Part shown: piece by piece, positions 55,772 through 63,986 of the stretch
Layout of the letters: each line of letters starts with the position of its first letter
How positions within the stretch are numbered: position 1 is the first letter of the stretch
Assembly (NCBI RefSeq): GCF_003933245.1
Contig: NZ_QUSX01000001.1
Span: 1,488,001 to 1,552,000, forward strand
DNA: 64,000 nucleotides
DNA from: Maribacter algicola
GTDB lineage: Bacteria > Bacteroidota > Bacteroidia > Flavobacteriales > Flavobacteriaceae
Reading direction: 5' to 3'
Position numbers and translations under genes: made by a program
Notes under the pieces: model-generated
Databases searched by the model: none
Seen by the model: only the letters and a program-made list of their open reading frames with translations
Told to the model about the DNA's origin: nothing

Positions 55772-57262
55772 TTATTTTACCGATAAATTTTCTCTAACTA
55801 TTACTTCACCTCCTAGAACTATTTTTTCAATAGTATTGTAGGCCTCTATTTCTTTAAGAGGATTCTTTGTCATCAATATTAAATTTGCTTTTTTTCCAAC
55901 TTTTATTGAACCAACATCAGAGTCCAATTTAAATGCCTTTGCGTTGTTAATTGTCGCTGAAGCTAAAATTTGATTTAACGGAACATTAGCTTCATTCATT
56001 AATTTTAATTCCCAAAATCCATTATGACCGGGTTGATTTCCATATGTTGGTGCCGAAGGAGTGTCCGTACCAAATAAAATTAACCCTCCATTATTCGACA
56101 GGTATTTTAAGACAAGTTTTGCATGCTCTTGAATATTGCCATAAATGCTATGGACTTCCTCAGCAGTATAGTCCGCAAAAAGCTCATTGGCAAACCATTG
56201 TCCTTCCTCTGTCCCATACCACTCCATCAATTTTTTTGGGACAATTTTGCTTAATTCAGGATTGCTTAGAAAACTATTGTCTGCTAAAGCTTCTTCTCCA
56301 GCTAAAACCGTCAAAGTAGGAGTATAACCAATCTGTTTTTTAATTTGCAAGTCTAGGACGCTCCTTATCTCTTTTGGCAAAGAATCATTTGGTAAATCTT
56401 TGTATTTTCCCCAGTTCCATAAACCATGGGCGATAACATCCACTCCAATATCGGCCAGGAATGAATGCGCTTCCAGTGAATTACCATGAACAGTAAGAAC
56501 AAGTCCGTTTGATTGGGCTTCATTTAACAGGTCAGTCATAATACTTTTTGTGGGTACGGGCAATTTTGGCATCCCTCTAAAACCAGATTCATAATATGCT
56601 TTGACGGCAATGGCTCCAGAATTTTTTATCCGACTTACAACAGCTTTTGGGGTGTGATCTACTGGGTCGAATCGATCAGGGATATTGTCGGCCTCACTTT
56701 CCAGATATATGAAATTTGGAGTTCCCTCGAATCGGAATTGTTCAGGAGCAAAATTCATAGGATAGCCATTTGCGACTGATGCTCCTGACCTTCCAGTATG
56801 AAATAAATCTGGTTTAATGGGGTGCCTATTAAAAGAAGCAATCTGTTCTTCTGATATGCCTCCCAGGTTGATCAAAGTTGTAAAGCCATAGTACAAATAG
56901 CTTCGAGGCATCTGATTATTAAATTCTTCCGTCAATTCAGGGTATTTTTCCATATGATAAGGAAGCATTCCTTGTACTTCTGTGATATGAACATGGCTAT
57001 CAATTAGTCCCGGAATTACAAATTTCCCGGTTCCATCAATTTCTTCAAATTTCCCGTTAACACTTGGCTCACTTTTATCAATGTAAACGATTTTATCTTT
57101 TTCTATTACCAGATGGCCTATATATGGGCTGTAGTTTCCATCTTCAGAAGATATAATGGTTATATTCGATATGTAAACACCTTGCTTAAGGTTCAATCGA
57201 TCCTGTTTGTCTTTACAAGAAATTAATTGTAAAATAAGTGTTAGTAAAATGATTTTTTTCAT
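55772..57262 (-). CDS. Amidohydrolase-family lipoprotein (cassette gene)
   Basis: 496 residues. Lipobox LISC at C16. Metal-dependent hydrolase (imidazolonepropionase/dihydroorotase group): H90 and H92 in LIDSHVHITEV, LTVHGNS, HGLWNWG, and the catalytic aspartate in LFGTDTPSAP, closing with GSIKVGKKANLILM. Exported or membrane-bound because of the lipobox. Bounded by GTTTGCATG and CATGCCAAC. Confidence 0.9.
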   Translation of the reverse strand: MKKIILLTLILQLISCKDKQDRLNLKQGVYISNITIISSEDGNYSPYIGHLVIEKDKIVYIDKSEPSVNGKFEEIDGTGKFVIPGLIDSHVHITEVQGMLPYHMEKYPELTEEFNNQMPRSYLYYGFTTLINLGGISEEQIASFNRHPIKPDLFHTGRSGASVANGYPMNFAPEQFRFEGTPNFIYLESEADNIPDRFDPVDHTPKAVVSRIKNSGAIAVKAYYESGFRGMPKLPVPTKSIMTDLLNEAQSNGLVLTVHGNSLEAHSFLADIGVDVIAHGLWNWGKYKDLPNDSLPKEIRSVLDLQIKKQIGYTPTLTVLAGEEALADNSFLSNPELSKIVPKKLMEWYGTEEGQWFANELFADYTAEEVHSIYGNIQEHAKLVLKYLSNNGGLILFGTDTPSAPTYGNQPGHNGFWELKLMNEANVPLNQILASATINNAKAFKLDSDVGSIKVGKKANLILMTKNPLKEIEAYNTIEKIVLGGEVIVRENLSVK

Positions 57263-57278
57263 TCTTAAAGTCTTAATG

Positions 57279-57414
57279 CATGCAAACGATTTAGCTAAGG
57301 TTCGTTTCTGTGATTCGTCCGAAGGACAATCCAGCCGAATCCAAAGATAGCTTTTAGCCCGTGATTTCCGTTTGGGAAATCCGCAAGCAATGAAATATAG
57401 GTTTTGTTAGCAAC
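57279..57414 (-). repeat. attC-like site between the small lipoprotein and amidohydrolase genes
   Basis: Starts with GTTGCTAAC (57414-57406) and ends with GTTTGCATG (57287-57279). Contains a stem GATTTCC / GGAAATC around 57363-57381. Start and end cores do not pair with each other, but with cores of the neighbours across the genes. Confidence 0.6.
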
Positions 57415-57426
57415 AGTTTTATTAAT

Positions 57427-57789
57427 TCAATTCCTTTGGAATATCATAATGTCATTTGATTCAGCAGGAAAGAATCCTCCAATTTCAAATTTATTTTTGT
57501 CAAAAATCCGGTATGAAACTATTTGATATGACTCAACATCACATTCATTACAATCCAATATCAATTCATTTTTGTTTAACTGCTTAATTGTGAATGTAGT
57601 GTTTGTTTTAACATCGGAAATTACCCGTCGTAATTGAGTTTTAGAAATGAATTCGAGTTGAACTCTTTCATTGATAGGAGATACTTCTGTGAAAGATCCG
57701 ATTAAGATTTCATACTCTTCTTCAGATTCAGACTTTGTACATGAGTTAAGTCCAATTATTAGTGCGAGTATCAAATATATCTTCTTCAT
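57427..57789 (-). CDS. Small lipoprotein (cassette gene)
   Basis: 120 residues. Lipobox LNSC at C16-C17. The rest is beta-rich with two later cysteines (LDCNECDVE). No family recognised. Typical of cassettes: short, exported, single gene, no promoter box seen. Confidence 0.72.
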   Translation of the reverse strand: MKKIYLILALIIGLNSCTKSESEEEYEILIGSFTEVSPINERVQLEFISKTQLRRVISDVKTNTTFTIKQLNKNELILDCNECDVESYQIVSYRIFDKNKFEIGGFFPAESNDIMIFQRN

Positions 57790-57843
57790 ATGGTAAATTC
57801 CTATAAAGATGCCAGTAGTATAAAAAGGGTGCTTTCAATATTA

Positions 57844-57961
57844 TTGCCAACGCCGGGCTATGTGAAGCCAGGTTCTGGATTTTGAATATATCGAATTTAT
57901 TCGGGTAATTTCAAATTACAGTTGGAAGGTGGACAGGTTCCATATTTCCATTGTTGGTAGC
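57844..57961 (-). repeat. attC-like site between S15 hydrolase and small lipoprotein genes
   Basis: 118 bases. Minus strand: GCTACCAAC (57961-57953) to GTTGGCAA (57851-57844), with a long imperfect palindrome centred near 57898 (GAATTTATTC). The outer arms match the long elements (GGGCTATGTGAAGCC). Size fits integron attC sites. Confidence 0.65.
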
Positions 57962-57979
57962 TGGTGTTTATCAGTCCGC

Positions 57980-59704
57980 TTAATTTTTCCATATCGGAAT
58001 TTCGATATAACTTTCATTATGCCATTTAATTTGTAATGGTTCATCCGCATCTTTTATAGATTCATCAGAAACAGGTTTTCCTGAACCATAGTTGATTATC
58101 TCAAACGGATGTTTGTTGATGTTGAGCAAAATTACTAGTCGGCTACCCTTACTTATTTTTCTGCTTACAAATCTAGTATTGACAAATGGAATACTCTCTT
58201 CTTTATCGGGTTGCAATAGCTGTCGTTTGGAATTGTTTTGAGCATAGCTAGCCCTACCAACATATCGGGTAAGGAAAAAATATTTTCCGTTTGGCATCTG
58301 CTCATACAATGCTAATGAAACATCCATATCTTTTTTGTTGATGGTTGCAAACAGCTCTCCAGTAAATGACCCGTTTATAGAAAAATCTTTTTCAAAAGGT
58401 TTCGATGTGAAGACTGAACCATTGCTTTGGTCTAATGTATCAAAAACAATTTCAGGGGTGTAATAATTGTTTTGACTTTCTCTGTCTTTAAAATTAACTG
58501 ATTGCTCTTCAAACCTTCTCTTTTTCGGTTTATGAATTGTAAGTGTTTTATTGTCTAAATACAATCTAATCGTGTCGTTATTCATTGTTTGCAAAGAAGG
58601 GGAATGTCGCCACTCATTTGTTCCCATTACCTGATAGTTTACTTTGTCCTTCAGCAATTCAGGCTTGGGTTTACCTTTTAATATGTAGTCGAGCCAGTCA
58701 TAAGCCAACTGCCGCATACTCATGTTTGCAACACTGTCAATATCATAAGCCATTAGGTTTTTTGCTGCTTTGGCTTGTCCGCCCCAATGGTCATAAGGTC
58801 CAATTACGAAATAGTGGTTTGCGTTTTTATTGTATTTATTATGCAATTTGAAATATTGTATCGCTCCGATTTGAGATCCGTCATAATAGCCTGTGGTCGT
58901 CAAGACAGGAATATCGATTTTTGCATACTCTTCTGGAGTCGGAACCAATGATTGCCAATACTTATCGTAACTGGGATGTTGCAGCCAATTTTGAAATATC
59001 TTGTTTTTATATCCCGCCAAACTATCGAGATTTTTCCAAGCTATACCATTGGTAAACCATTCAAAAGGCAAACTTCTTCTAATAGGTTCTTCTTTATAAA
59101 TATTGTCATTAGACCAATATAAACCCAAATACATTTGGACGTTATTTTCCATAGGAGTGTCATAACCAGGCATAACTGCTACTTGTGGAACAATGGTTTT
59201 AAGTGCAGGATGAATATTTTTTACCGTTGCCCATTGCGAAAATCCTGTGTAACTGCCACCATACATCCCAACATTTCCATTGCACCAGTCTTGTTTACTT
59301 ATCCAATCAATAATATCGTAAATGTCCGTTTGTTCATTTTCGTAAGGGGAGTAATGGTTTATATCTGTTCTAATTCCCCGAGCGTAGGCTACAATTCCAA
59401 CATAATCTCTGTCAGCTGATAGTTTTGCGAAAAAGCTATCTCCCTCTCCCTGATAGTATGTTGTGTAAAAAAGAACAGCCGGTAATGGTTGGGTATGGGT
59501 TTGTTTTCGGACTATGGTTGCCGAAATGTCAATTCCACTTTTTGTTGGTATTAGTATGCTATCTTGAATGTTGTAGAAACTGTCGGACAATTTGGTTTCT
59601 TGGGCATAGGAAGAAACTACGTTTGTCAATAGAAGACAAAAGGTTGCAAAAATGCATATCACTTTATTTGTTCGTTTTTTTATTGTAGTAGTAGGGTTTC
59701 TCAT
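57980..59704 (-). CDS. S15 / CocE-NonD family hydrolase, exported
   Basis: 574 residues from the ATG at 59704; a longer in-frame start at 59818 would run into the palindrome and is rejected. A signal peptide (VICIFATFCLLLTNVVSSYAQ) is followed by an alpha/beta hydrolase with nucleophile serine in YGGSYTGF, aspartate in TGYYDGSQ and histidine in GPYDHWGG, then a C-terminal beta domain. X-Pro dipeptidyl-peptidase-like or esterase. Flanked by GTTGGTGGC and GCTACCAAC. Confidence 0.88.
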   Translation of the reverse strand: MRNPTTTIKKRTNKVICIFATFCLLLTNVVSSYAQETKLSDSFYNIQDSILIPTKSGIDISATIVRKQTHTQPLPAVLFYTTYYQGEGDSFFAKLSADRDYVGIVAYARGIRTDINHYSPYENEQTDIYDIIDWISKQDWCNGNVGMYGGSYTGFSQWATVKNIHPALKTIVPQVAVMPGYDTPMENNVQMYLGLYWSNDNIYKEEPIRRSLPFEWFTNGIAWKNLDSLAGYKNKIFQNWLQHPSYDKYWQSLVPTPEEYAKIDIPVLTTTGYYDGSQIGAIQYFKLHNKYNKNANHYFVIGPYDHWGGQAKAAKNLMAYDIDSVANMSMRQLAYDWLDYILKGKPKPELLKDKVNYQVMGTNEWRHSPSLQTMNNDTIRLYLDNKTLTIHKPKKRRFEEQSVNFKDRESQNNYYTPEIVFDTLDQSNGSVFTSKPFEKDFSINGSFTGELFATINKKDMDVSLALYEQMPNGKYFFLTRYVGRASYAQNNSKRQLLQPDKEESIPFVNTRFVSRKISKGSRLVILLNINKHPFEIINYGSGKPVSDESIKDADEPLQIKWHNESYIEIPIWKN

Positions 59705-59709
59705 CACTT

Positions 59710-60181
59710 GCCACCAACGCAGGGCTATGTGAAGCCACGTTCTGGATTTTGAATATAGCGAATTTATTCGCGTTATTTTAAAATACAGTTGGAACATGAA
59801 CAGGTTGCATATAGCCATTGATATGTACTTTTTTCCTCGATGGCACCTAAAGGTGATAGGTTGGCCAGTCCCTTATCCTACGGATTATGCAAACTGGCAT
59901 GGCCCTGCGATGATGTACAAATCCCAAGGGGCGGGAATTGGAGCCTTTGGCGACAATGTAGCGACTTGGGTTCACCTTTAGGTGACCGAGCGTAGCGACC
60001 GATGAATACCTTTGAAAAACAATAAAAATTAGATGAATAATTGTACATCATCGGCTTCGGCTATGATTTGTGGCAGCGTTGGAAATCGTTAGATTTCCAG
60101 CTGTTGCAAATCCAGCCGTTGATGGTTTCTAAGTTTGAAGTTAAAGAATTACAGCTATAAATTATAGCCATTGTTAGGCAC
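59710..60181 (-). repeat. Long attC-like element A
   Basis: 472 bases from GTGCCTAAC (60181-60173) to GTTGGTGGC (59718-59710). Holds a right palindrome (60059-60179, with inner stem GGAAATC/GATTTCC), a spacer with paired arms GATGATGTACA / TGTACATCATC (59909-59919, 60042-60052), and a left palindrome (59715-59820) whose outer arm CGCAGGGCTATG also pairs with 59898-59909. No coding frame I trust. Confidence 0.65.
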
Positions 60182-60190
60182 TGTTATTTA

Positions 60191-60619
60191 TTAGTCTCCT
60201 CTACCTAAATACGCTCGGATTGATTTTATTTTTCCGTTAGAATTAATTGTGATAACATCAACTACATAAAGTTCCTCCGTAGAGTCAACTGTTATTTTCA
60301 GTTCAGCTGCAACTGTGTCTTTGTTTTCATATGTAGAAAGCACTTCGATTTCTATAGAATTTGCATTCTCAAAATTTTTCCTTGTTTCATTTATTGCATT
60401 ATCCTTTCCCTCAACGCGAATTTTCCAGTCTCGCAACACAATATCCTCGGAAAACATTTCTTCGATACTATTTAAGTCCTTTTCCTCATATTTTTTTAGA
60501 TACAAAAGACATATTTCTTTATTGGTTTTTTCAGTAAAAGTTTTACTTCTTTTTTCCATCGGTTGAAATTCATTGGTAATTAGAAATATTGCTGATATTA
60601 AAACTGTTTTTATATACAT
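60191..60619 (-). CDS. NTF2-like (SnoaL-type) protein, exported (cassette gene)
   Basis: 142 residues. Short hydrophobic start (TVLISAIFLITNEFQP), then an NTF2-like fold: LYLKKYEEKDLNSIEEMFSEDIVLRDW, and later VDVITINSNGKIKSIRAYLG. Small-molecule-binding or enzymatic, unknown. Flanked by GCTAGGCAC and GTGCCTAAC. Confidence 0.8.
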   Translation of the reverse strand: MYIKTVLISAIFLITNEFQPMEKRSKTFTEKTNKEICLLYLKKYEEKDLNSIEEMFSEDIVLRDWKIRVEGKDNAINETRKNFENANSIEIEVLSTYENKDTVAAELKITVDSTEELYVVDVITINSNGKIKSIRAYLGRGD

Positions 60620-60635
60620 TCGATTTTTTTTAATT

Positions 60636-60772
60636 GTGCCTAGCGGTCTCGTATAACTGTCAGTTACGGGTTAATATGCGTTAATATTTGGTTTGGAACT
60701 GATGTAAGCAATTCCGAGTGGATTCGGACGTAGTCGAATCCGCCGTAATTGCGGTTATACATTGTTGTGGTG
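60636..60772 (-). repeat. attC-like site between CPBP and NTF2 genes
   Basis: 137 bases from CACCACAAC (60772-60764) to GCTAGGCAC (60644-60636). Nested stems: GTATAAC/GTTATAC, GCAATT/AATTGC and GGATTCG/CGAATCC. The end core is GCT where GTT is expected. Confidence 0.65.
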
Positions 60773-61585
60773 TCGTTTCTCTTTTTTCCACCAAAAGTAA
60801 ACAACAATACTAAATATTAAAGCCATTAATACCCAAGGTAATTGTAGACATACAAGAGAAAAATTCTCCAATTCAACATTTGATTGAAAAATCCCTGATG
60901 GGATTGCCTGATTCTCTTGTTCAGGTCTCAAGTCAAAAATACTAATCGTGATGAAATTAGCTCCTGTATGAATTCCTAATGCAGCACCCAATCTGTTTGT
61001 TTTGAAATATATTATACTAAAAAATATAGTGTGTAAAACCGGAATTAGAATAGTATATAAAAGTAATTCACCTTCAACTTGATTAGAATAACTTTTAAGA
61101 CCAACGAAAAACATCATTATAATAATTGCTGCATTGGCCCCAAAACTTTTTTCAAATGATTTTAAAGGGTAACCTCTTGTAAATAGTTCTGTTCCTAAAT
61201 CTGCAATAAAAATGAATAAGAGTCCATAAAGAATATTATATAGAGAAACATTTTGCCTTAACTCCCAAGAAAAACCTGTGATGTAAGATTGTAATATAGA
61301 AACGATTGCCCATAAAACGATTCCAATTAGTAATCCGTAATAGAATTCTAAACGATTCTTGGATTTTAATGAAATACCTAAATCGTAAAGCGTAATCTTA
61401 TCTGTTTTACAAAACCATTTTGTAATTAGCCAACTAGACAGTGTAAACAGTGTAAACAGGATTAACATTGTTAAATTATGGGGCAGCTGAAACGGTATGT
61501 AAAAAGCTATTAATCCCTTTCGAAGAAGAAAATCGAGTATAGTCAAGATTATCAAGAATAAAATAGCTTTTAAAAATGGTTTCAT
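60755..61585 (-). CDS. CPBP-family membrane protein with degenerate active site
   Basis: 276 residues from the ATG at 61585 (a longer frame up to 61675 would read through the palindrome). About eight hydrophobic helices. Resembles the CPBP/Abi intramembrane protease family: motif 1 reads TELFTR where EExxxR is usual, the expected FxxxH motif is not visible, and the final HxxxN is present as HTGAN. Possibly inactive as a protease. The stop lies inside the following attC-like site (60755-60772 overlap). Confidence 0.65.
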   Translation of the reverse strand: MKPFLKAILFLIILTILDFLLRKGLIAFYIPFQLPHNLTMLILFTLFTLSSWLITKWFCKTDKITLYDLGISLKSKNRLEFYYGLLIGIVLWAIVSILQSYITGFSWELRQNVSLYNILYGLLFIFIADLGTELFTRGYPLKSFEKSFGANAAIIIMMFFVGLKSYSNQVEGELLLYTILIPVLHTIFFSIIYFKTNRLGAALGIHTGANFITISIFDLRPEQENQAIPSGIFQSNVELENFSLVCLQLPWVLMALIFSIVVYFWWKKEKRHHNNV

Positions 61586-61622
61586 AAGTATTATTGAATT
61601 TGTAAATGGCTTTTTTTTTATG

Positions 61623-62114
61623 CACCACAACGCAGGGCTATGTGAAGCCACGTTACGGATTTTAAATTTACGCAACTTGTTGGGATAAATTTAAAATACG
61701 TGTTGAACGTGGACAGGTTGCATATAGCCGTTGATATGTACTTTTTTCCTCGATGGCACCTAAAGGTGATAGGTTGGTTGGTCCCTTATCCTACGGATTA
61801 TGCAAACTGGCATGGCCCGGAGCCTGTGCAGAGTTTACCGAAGTAATGATGTACAAATCCCAAGGGGCGGGAATTGGAGCCTTTGGCGAGAATGTAGCGA
61901 CTTGGGTTCACCTTTAGGTGACCGAGCGAAGCGACCGATGAATACCTTTGAAAAACAATAAAAATTAGATGAATAATTGTACATCATCGGTCTCGGCTAT
62001 GAGTAGTTGCGTGGTTTAGCACTTAACTTTGCAAGTACACACCAGGCTGAAAATCCGCTAGGATTTTCAGAAGTAGGCGAGAACAAGCAATTACTTATAG
62101 CCAATGTTGTGCTT
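61623..62114 (-). repeat. Long attC-like element B
   Basis: 492 bases from AAGCACAAC (62114-62106) to GTTGTGGTG (61631-61623). Direct repeat of element A over about 270 bases (61713-62002 against 59800-60066), differing by an insertion near 61819-61845. Right palindrome has inner stem CTGAAAATCC/GGATTTTCAG at 62047-62070. Confidence 0.65.
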
Positions 62115-62117
62115 TCG

Positions 62118-62870
62118 TTATTTATTTTGTAACTCAATTGTAATCTTATCTATCAGTTCAAGAATACTATTTTCAACTCTTTTTCCACGGGATTGAATTG
62201 TGCTATTTTCGAAAGCAATAGCATTTAGTAACTTAATGAATTTTGAATCTTTTTTTAATTTTTGATAATCCTCCTTACTAATGTCAAAATAAAATCCATA
62301 GTAAGCTGAGGGGTTATTTATATCATAATTCATTGAAAAGTATTCTAATAGTTGTGTTTCGCTATGTAAGGCGTGAAATCTTCCGCGTTCATCCTCATAA
62401 GTTTTATAATAAGGGTATAATATATCATATTGATATGAAATAGAATTTCTCAGACTGTCATTTTTGATTATTCCCACACTTCGAGATTGCAATAAATTAT
62501 ATCCACTATTTATGGGGTTAAAATGTGGTGTAACTCTTAGAATAGCTGAACTTACCGATAAAGAATCGGTTGGTTCGTCAAGAGTAAGTAAATGATTTTT
62601 AACACTTAAACAGGCCTTATTAATGTCAACCATTAACTCTAAATCTTCTCTAATTTCTGTTAGGTCTGTTTGGAGGTTATTTCGAATTTCTTTTAGAATT
62701 TTGACTTCAAAATCATTTGCTTTCCTTTGCTCATTCAGGTTGTTCACCTGAAGTGCAATTAAAATTCCAATAACCACAAGAACAATTTCTCCAATTGCAT
62801 ATTTCAAATACTTTCCAGTTTTATTTTCCATAAGCAAGTTTTGGCGAATTTTTCTAAAGAATTTTATCAT
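62118..62870 (-). CDS. DUF6090 family membrane protein (cassette gene)
   Basis: 250 residues. Basic start (MIKFFRKIRQNLL), YLKYAIGEIVLVVIGILIALQVNNLNE as the single membrane helix, then an extramembrane helical domain. This opening is typical of DUF6090 proteins of Flavobacteriia. Function unknown. Flanked by a perfect 9-base inverted repeat: GTTGTGCTT at 62901-62893 and AAGCACAAC at 62114-62106. Confidence 0.85.
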   Translation of the reverse strand: MIKFFRKIRQNLLMENKTGKYLKYAIGEIVLVVIGILIALQVNNLNEQRKANDFEVKILKEIRNNLQTDLTEIREDLELMVDINKACLSVKNHLLTLDEPTDSLSVSSAILRVTPHFNPINSGYNLLQSRSVGIIKNDSLRNSISYQYDILYPYYKTYEDERGRFHALHSETQLLEYFSMNYDINNPSAYYGFYFDISKEDYQKLKKDSKFIKLLNAIAFENSTIQSRGKRVENSILELIDKITIELQNK

Positions 62871-62892
62871 CGGTTATTGGTTGGTCATAATG

Positions 62893-63384
62893 AAGCACAA
62901 CGCCGCGCTATGTGAAGTCCGGCGAATTTTATGGAAATATAGTGAAAACCATCAACGATGGTTCGGTTATCTGGCAGGTTTTTGGTATTGTGAACCGTAT
63001 CATCGTTCATCGATAAGGCTACGTAGTGGCCGTCTATCGTGGTTTTCACGGTATTGGGAATAAAATTTGTCGACCAGATTACATATAGCGTCCTGATATG
63101 TCGAGTAGATAAGCCGTAGCGGCGGTCTTTGCAAAGAGGTCCCTTATCCTACGGCCAATGTAATCTGGCATAGCGCGGCGATGATGTCGACTGGCTTTTG
63201 GTGCGGTAATTGCGCTAGCAATGCGACAAAAGTACGCCGCAGGCGTATTCGACATCATCGTTATTGTATAAGATTAGTGGCGTGTTTAAGCACCTAATTT
63301 AGCAAATAAAACTGAATAGGAAATCCGCGAGGATTTTGGTAAGTAAGCGAGAACTAGCCATTAATTTTATACGGTGTTAGCAAC
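62893..63384 (-). repeat. Long attC-like element C
   Basis: 492 bases from GTTGCTAAC (63384-63376) to GTTGTGCTT (62901-62893). Same plan as elements A and B but diverged in sequence. Perfect paired arms: CGCCGCGCTATG (62901-62912) with 63169-63180; CCAGATTACAT (63074-63084) with 63158-63168; GATGATGTCGA (63180-63190) with 63249-63259. Stems keep pairing while bases differ from A. Confidence 0.65.
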
Positions 63385-63419
63385 TGGCTTTTTTCTCCAT
63401 AATAAGTTGTTATGGCAAA

Positions 63420-63986
63420 CTATTCATTTTTTAATTTATCTATATACGGTTTTATTTCCTCTAAAGTATATCGTTGCTGGATATGCTGTGGGCAATTTAT
63501 ATCCCAAGCTGTTATTTTTATTTTAATGATTCGTTCTATAGGGACGTCATAGTCTTTATCTATAAACTGTTCCATAAGATTTGATTCATTTGTGATGATG
63601 GAAGCTTCTCCCCAAATTTTTATTCTTTTCCTATTTGGGTAATCTATTAAAAAGAGGTGTACTTTATTATTTTCATCAAAATTACCTACTGAAATATATT
63701 GCCTATTTCCTGAAAAGTCTGCAAAGGCCAAATGTTGGTCATCCATCACTTTTAAAAAGCCTTTAGGACCACCTCTATGTTGTATGTAAGGTTGCCCATC
63801 TGCATTTGCCGAAGCCATATAAAAAGAATCTCTTTCACTAATAAAAAAACGGAGTTGTTCAGTGATTTTAGTTTGCCAATCCCTTTTTTCTGCCATATTT
63901 TGATAGGCTACTCTTGAGCCCATTTCTTCTTGTCTATTTTTTACTGACGGAGTGAATGCAATATCACTTATATATCTTGAATCCAT
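63420..63986 (-). CDS. Pyridoxamine 5'-phosphate oxidase-fold protein
   Basis: 188 residues with a split-barrel flavin-binding fold: FFISERDSFYMASANADGQPYIQHRGGPKGFLKV, AFADFSGNRQYISVGN, VHLFLIDYPNRKRIKIWGEA. Such proteins reduce or bind small molecules with FMN or F420-like cofactors; the substrate is unknown. The downstream flank is the core GTTGCTAAC of element C; the upstream flank is outside the window, so membership of the array is only partly testable. Confidence 0.85.
   Translation of the reverse strand: MDSRYISDIAFTPSVKNRQEEMGSRVAYQNMAEKRDWQTKITEQLRFFISERDSFYMASANADGQPYIQHRGGPKGFLKVMDDQHLAFADFSGNRQYISVGNFDENNKVHLFLIDYPNRKRIKIWGEASIITNESNLMEQFIDKDYDVPIERIIKIKITAWDINCPQHIQQRYTLEEIKPYIDKLKNE

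Larger units (their letters stand above)
54004..63384 (-). mobile_element. Candidate integron-type gene cassette array (no integrase seen)
   Basis: Nine unrelated genes, all minus strand, are separated by eight long imperfect palindromes. Each site starts, just after a gene, with a core ending in AAC (for example GTGCCTAAC, a full RYYYAAC match, or TTGCTAAC) and usually ends, just before the next gene, with GTT. Flanking cores are complementary across each gene: 9/9 for the DUF6090 and CPBP genes, 8/9 for the NTF2, S15 and amidohydrolase genes, 7/8 for the lipoprotein and methyltransferase genes, weaker for the YwqK gene. This is how integron cassettes are built. An alternative is REP-like elements spread by a RAYT. 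Confidence 0.65.

Noticed and set aside
59705-59818. N-terminal extension of the S15 hydrolase to an ATG at 59818
   Set aside because: The extra residues are translated from the palindrome, and the signal peptide begins at the ATG at 59704.
59796-59981. 61-codon plus-strand frame inside long element A
   Set aside because: In the related copy B the same frame is broken by an insertion and a stop, and the sequence is accounted for by paired arms. It is repeat DNA, not a gene.
61586-61675. N-terminal extension of the CPBP gene
   Set aside because: It reads through the left end of element B (HSPALW is palindrome sequence); the ATG at 61585 gives a normal start.
54004-63384. CRISPR array
   Set aside because: The repeats are long, unequal, imperfect palindromes around whole genes, not short identical repeats with spacers; no cas genes.
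59710-63384. Group II intron or ribozyme as the identity of the long elements
   Set aside because: I see no reverse transcriptase frame and could not place the catalytic domain V; the cores at each end fit cassette sites better. Not fully excluded without a model search.
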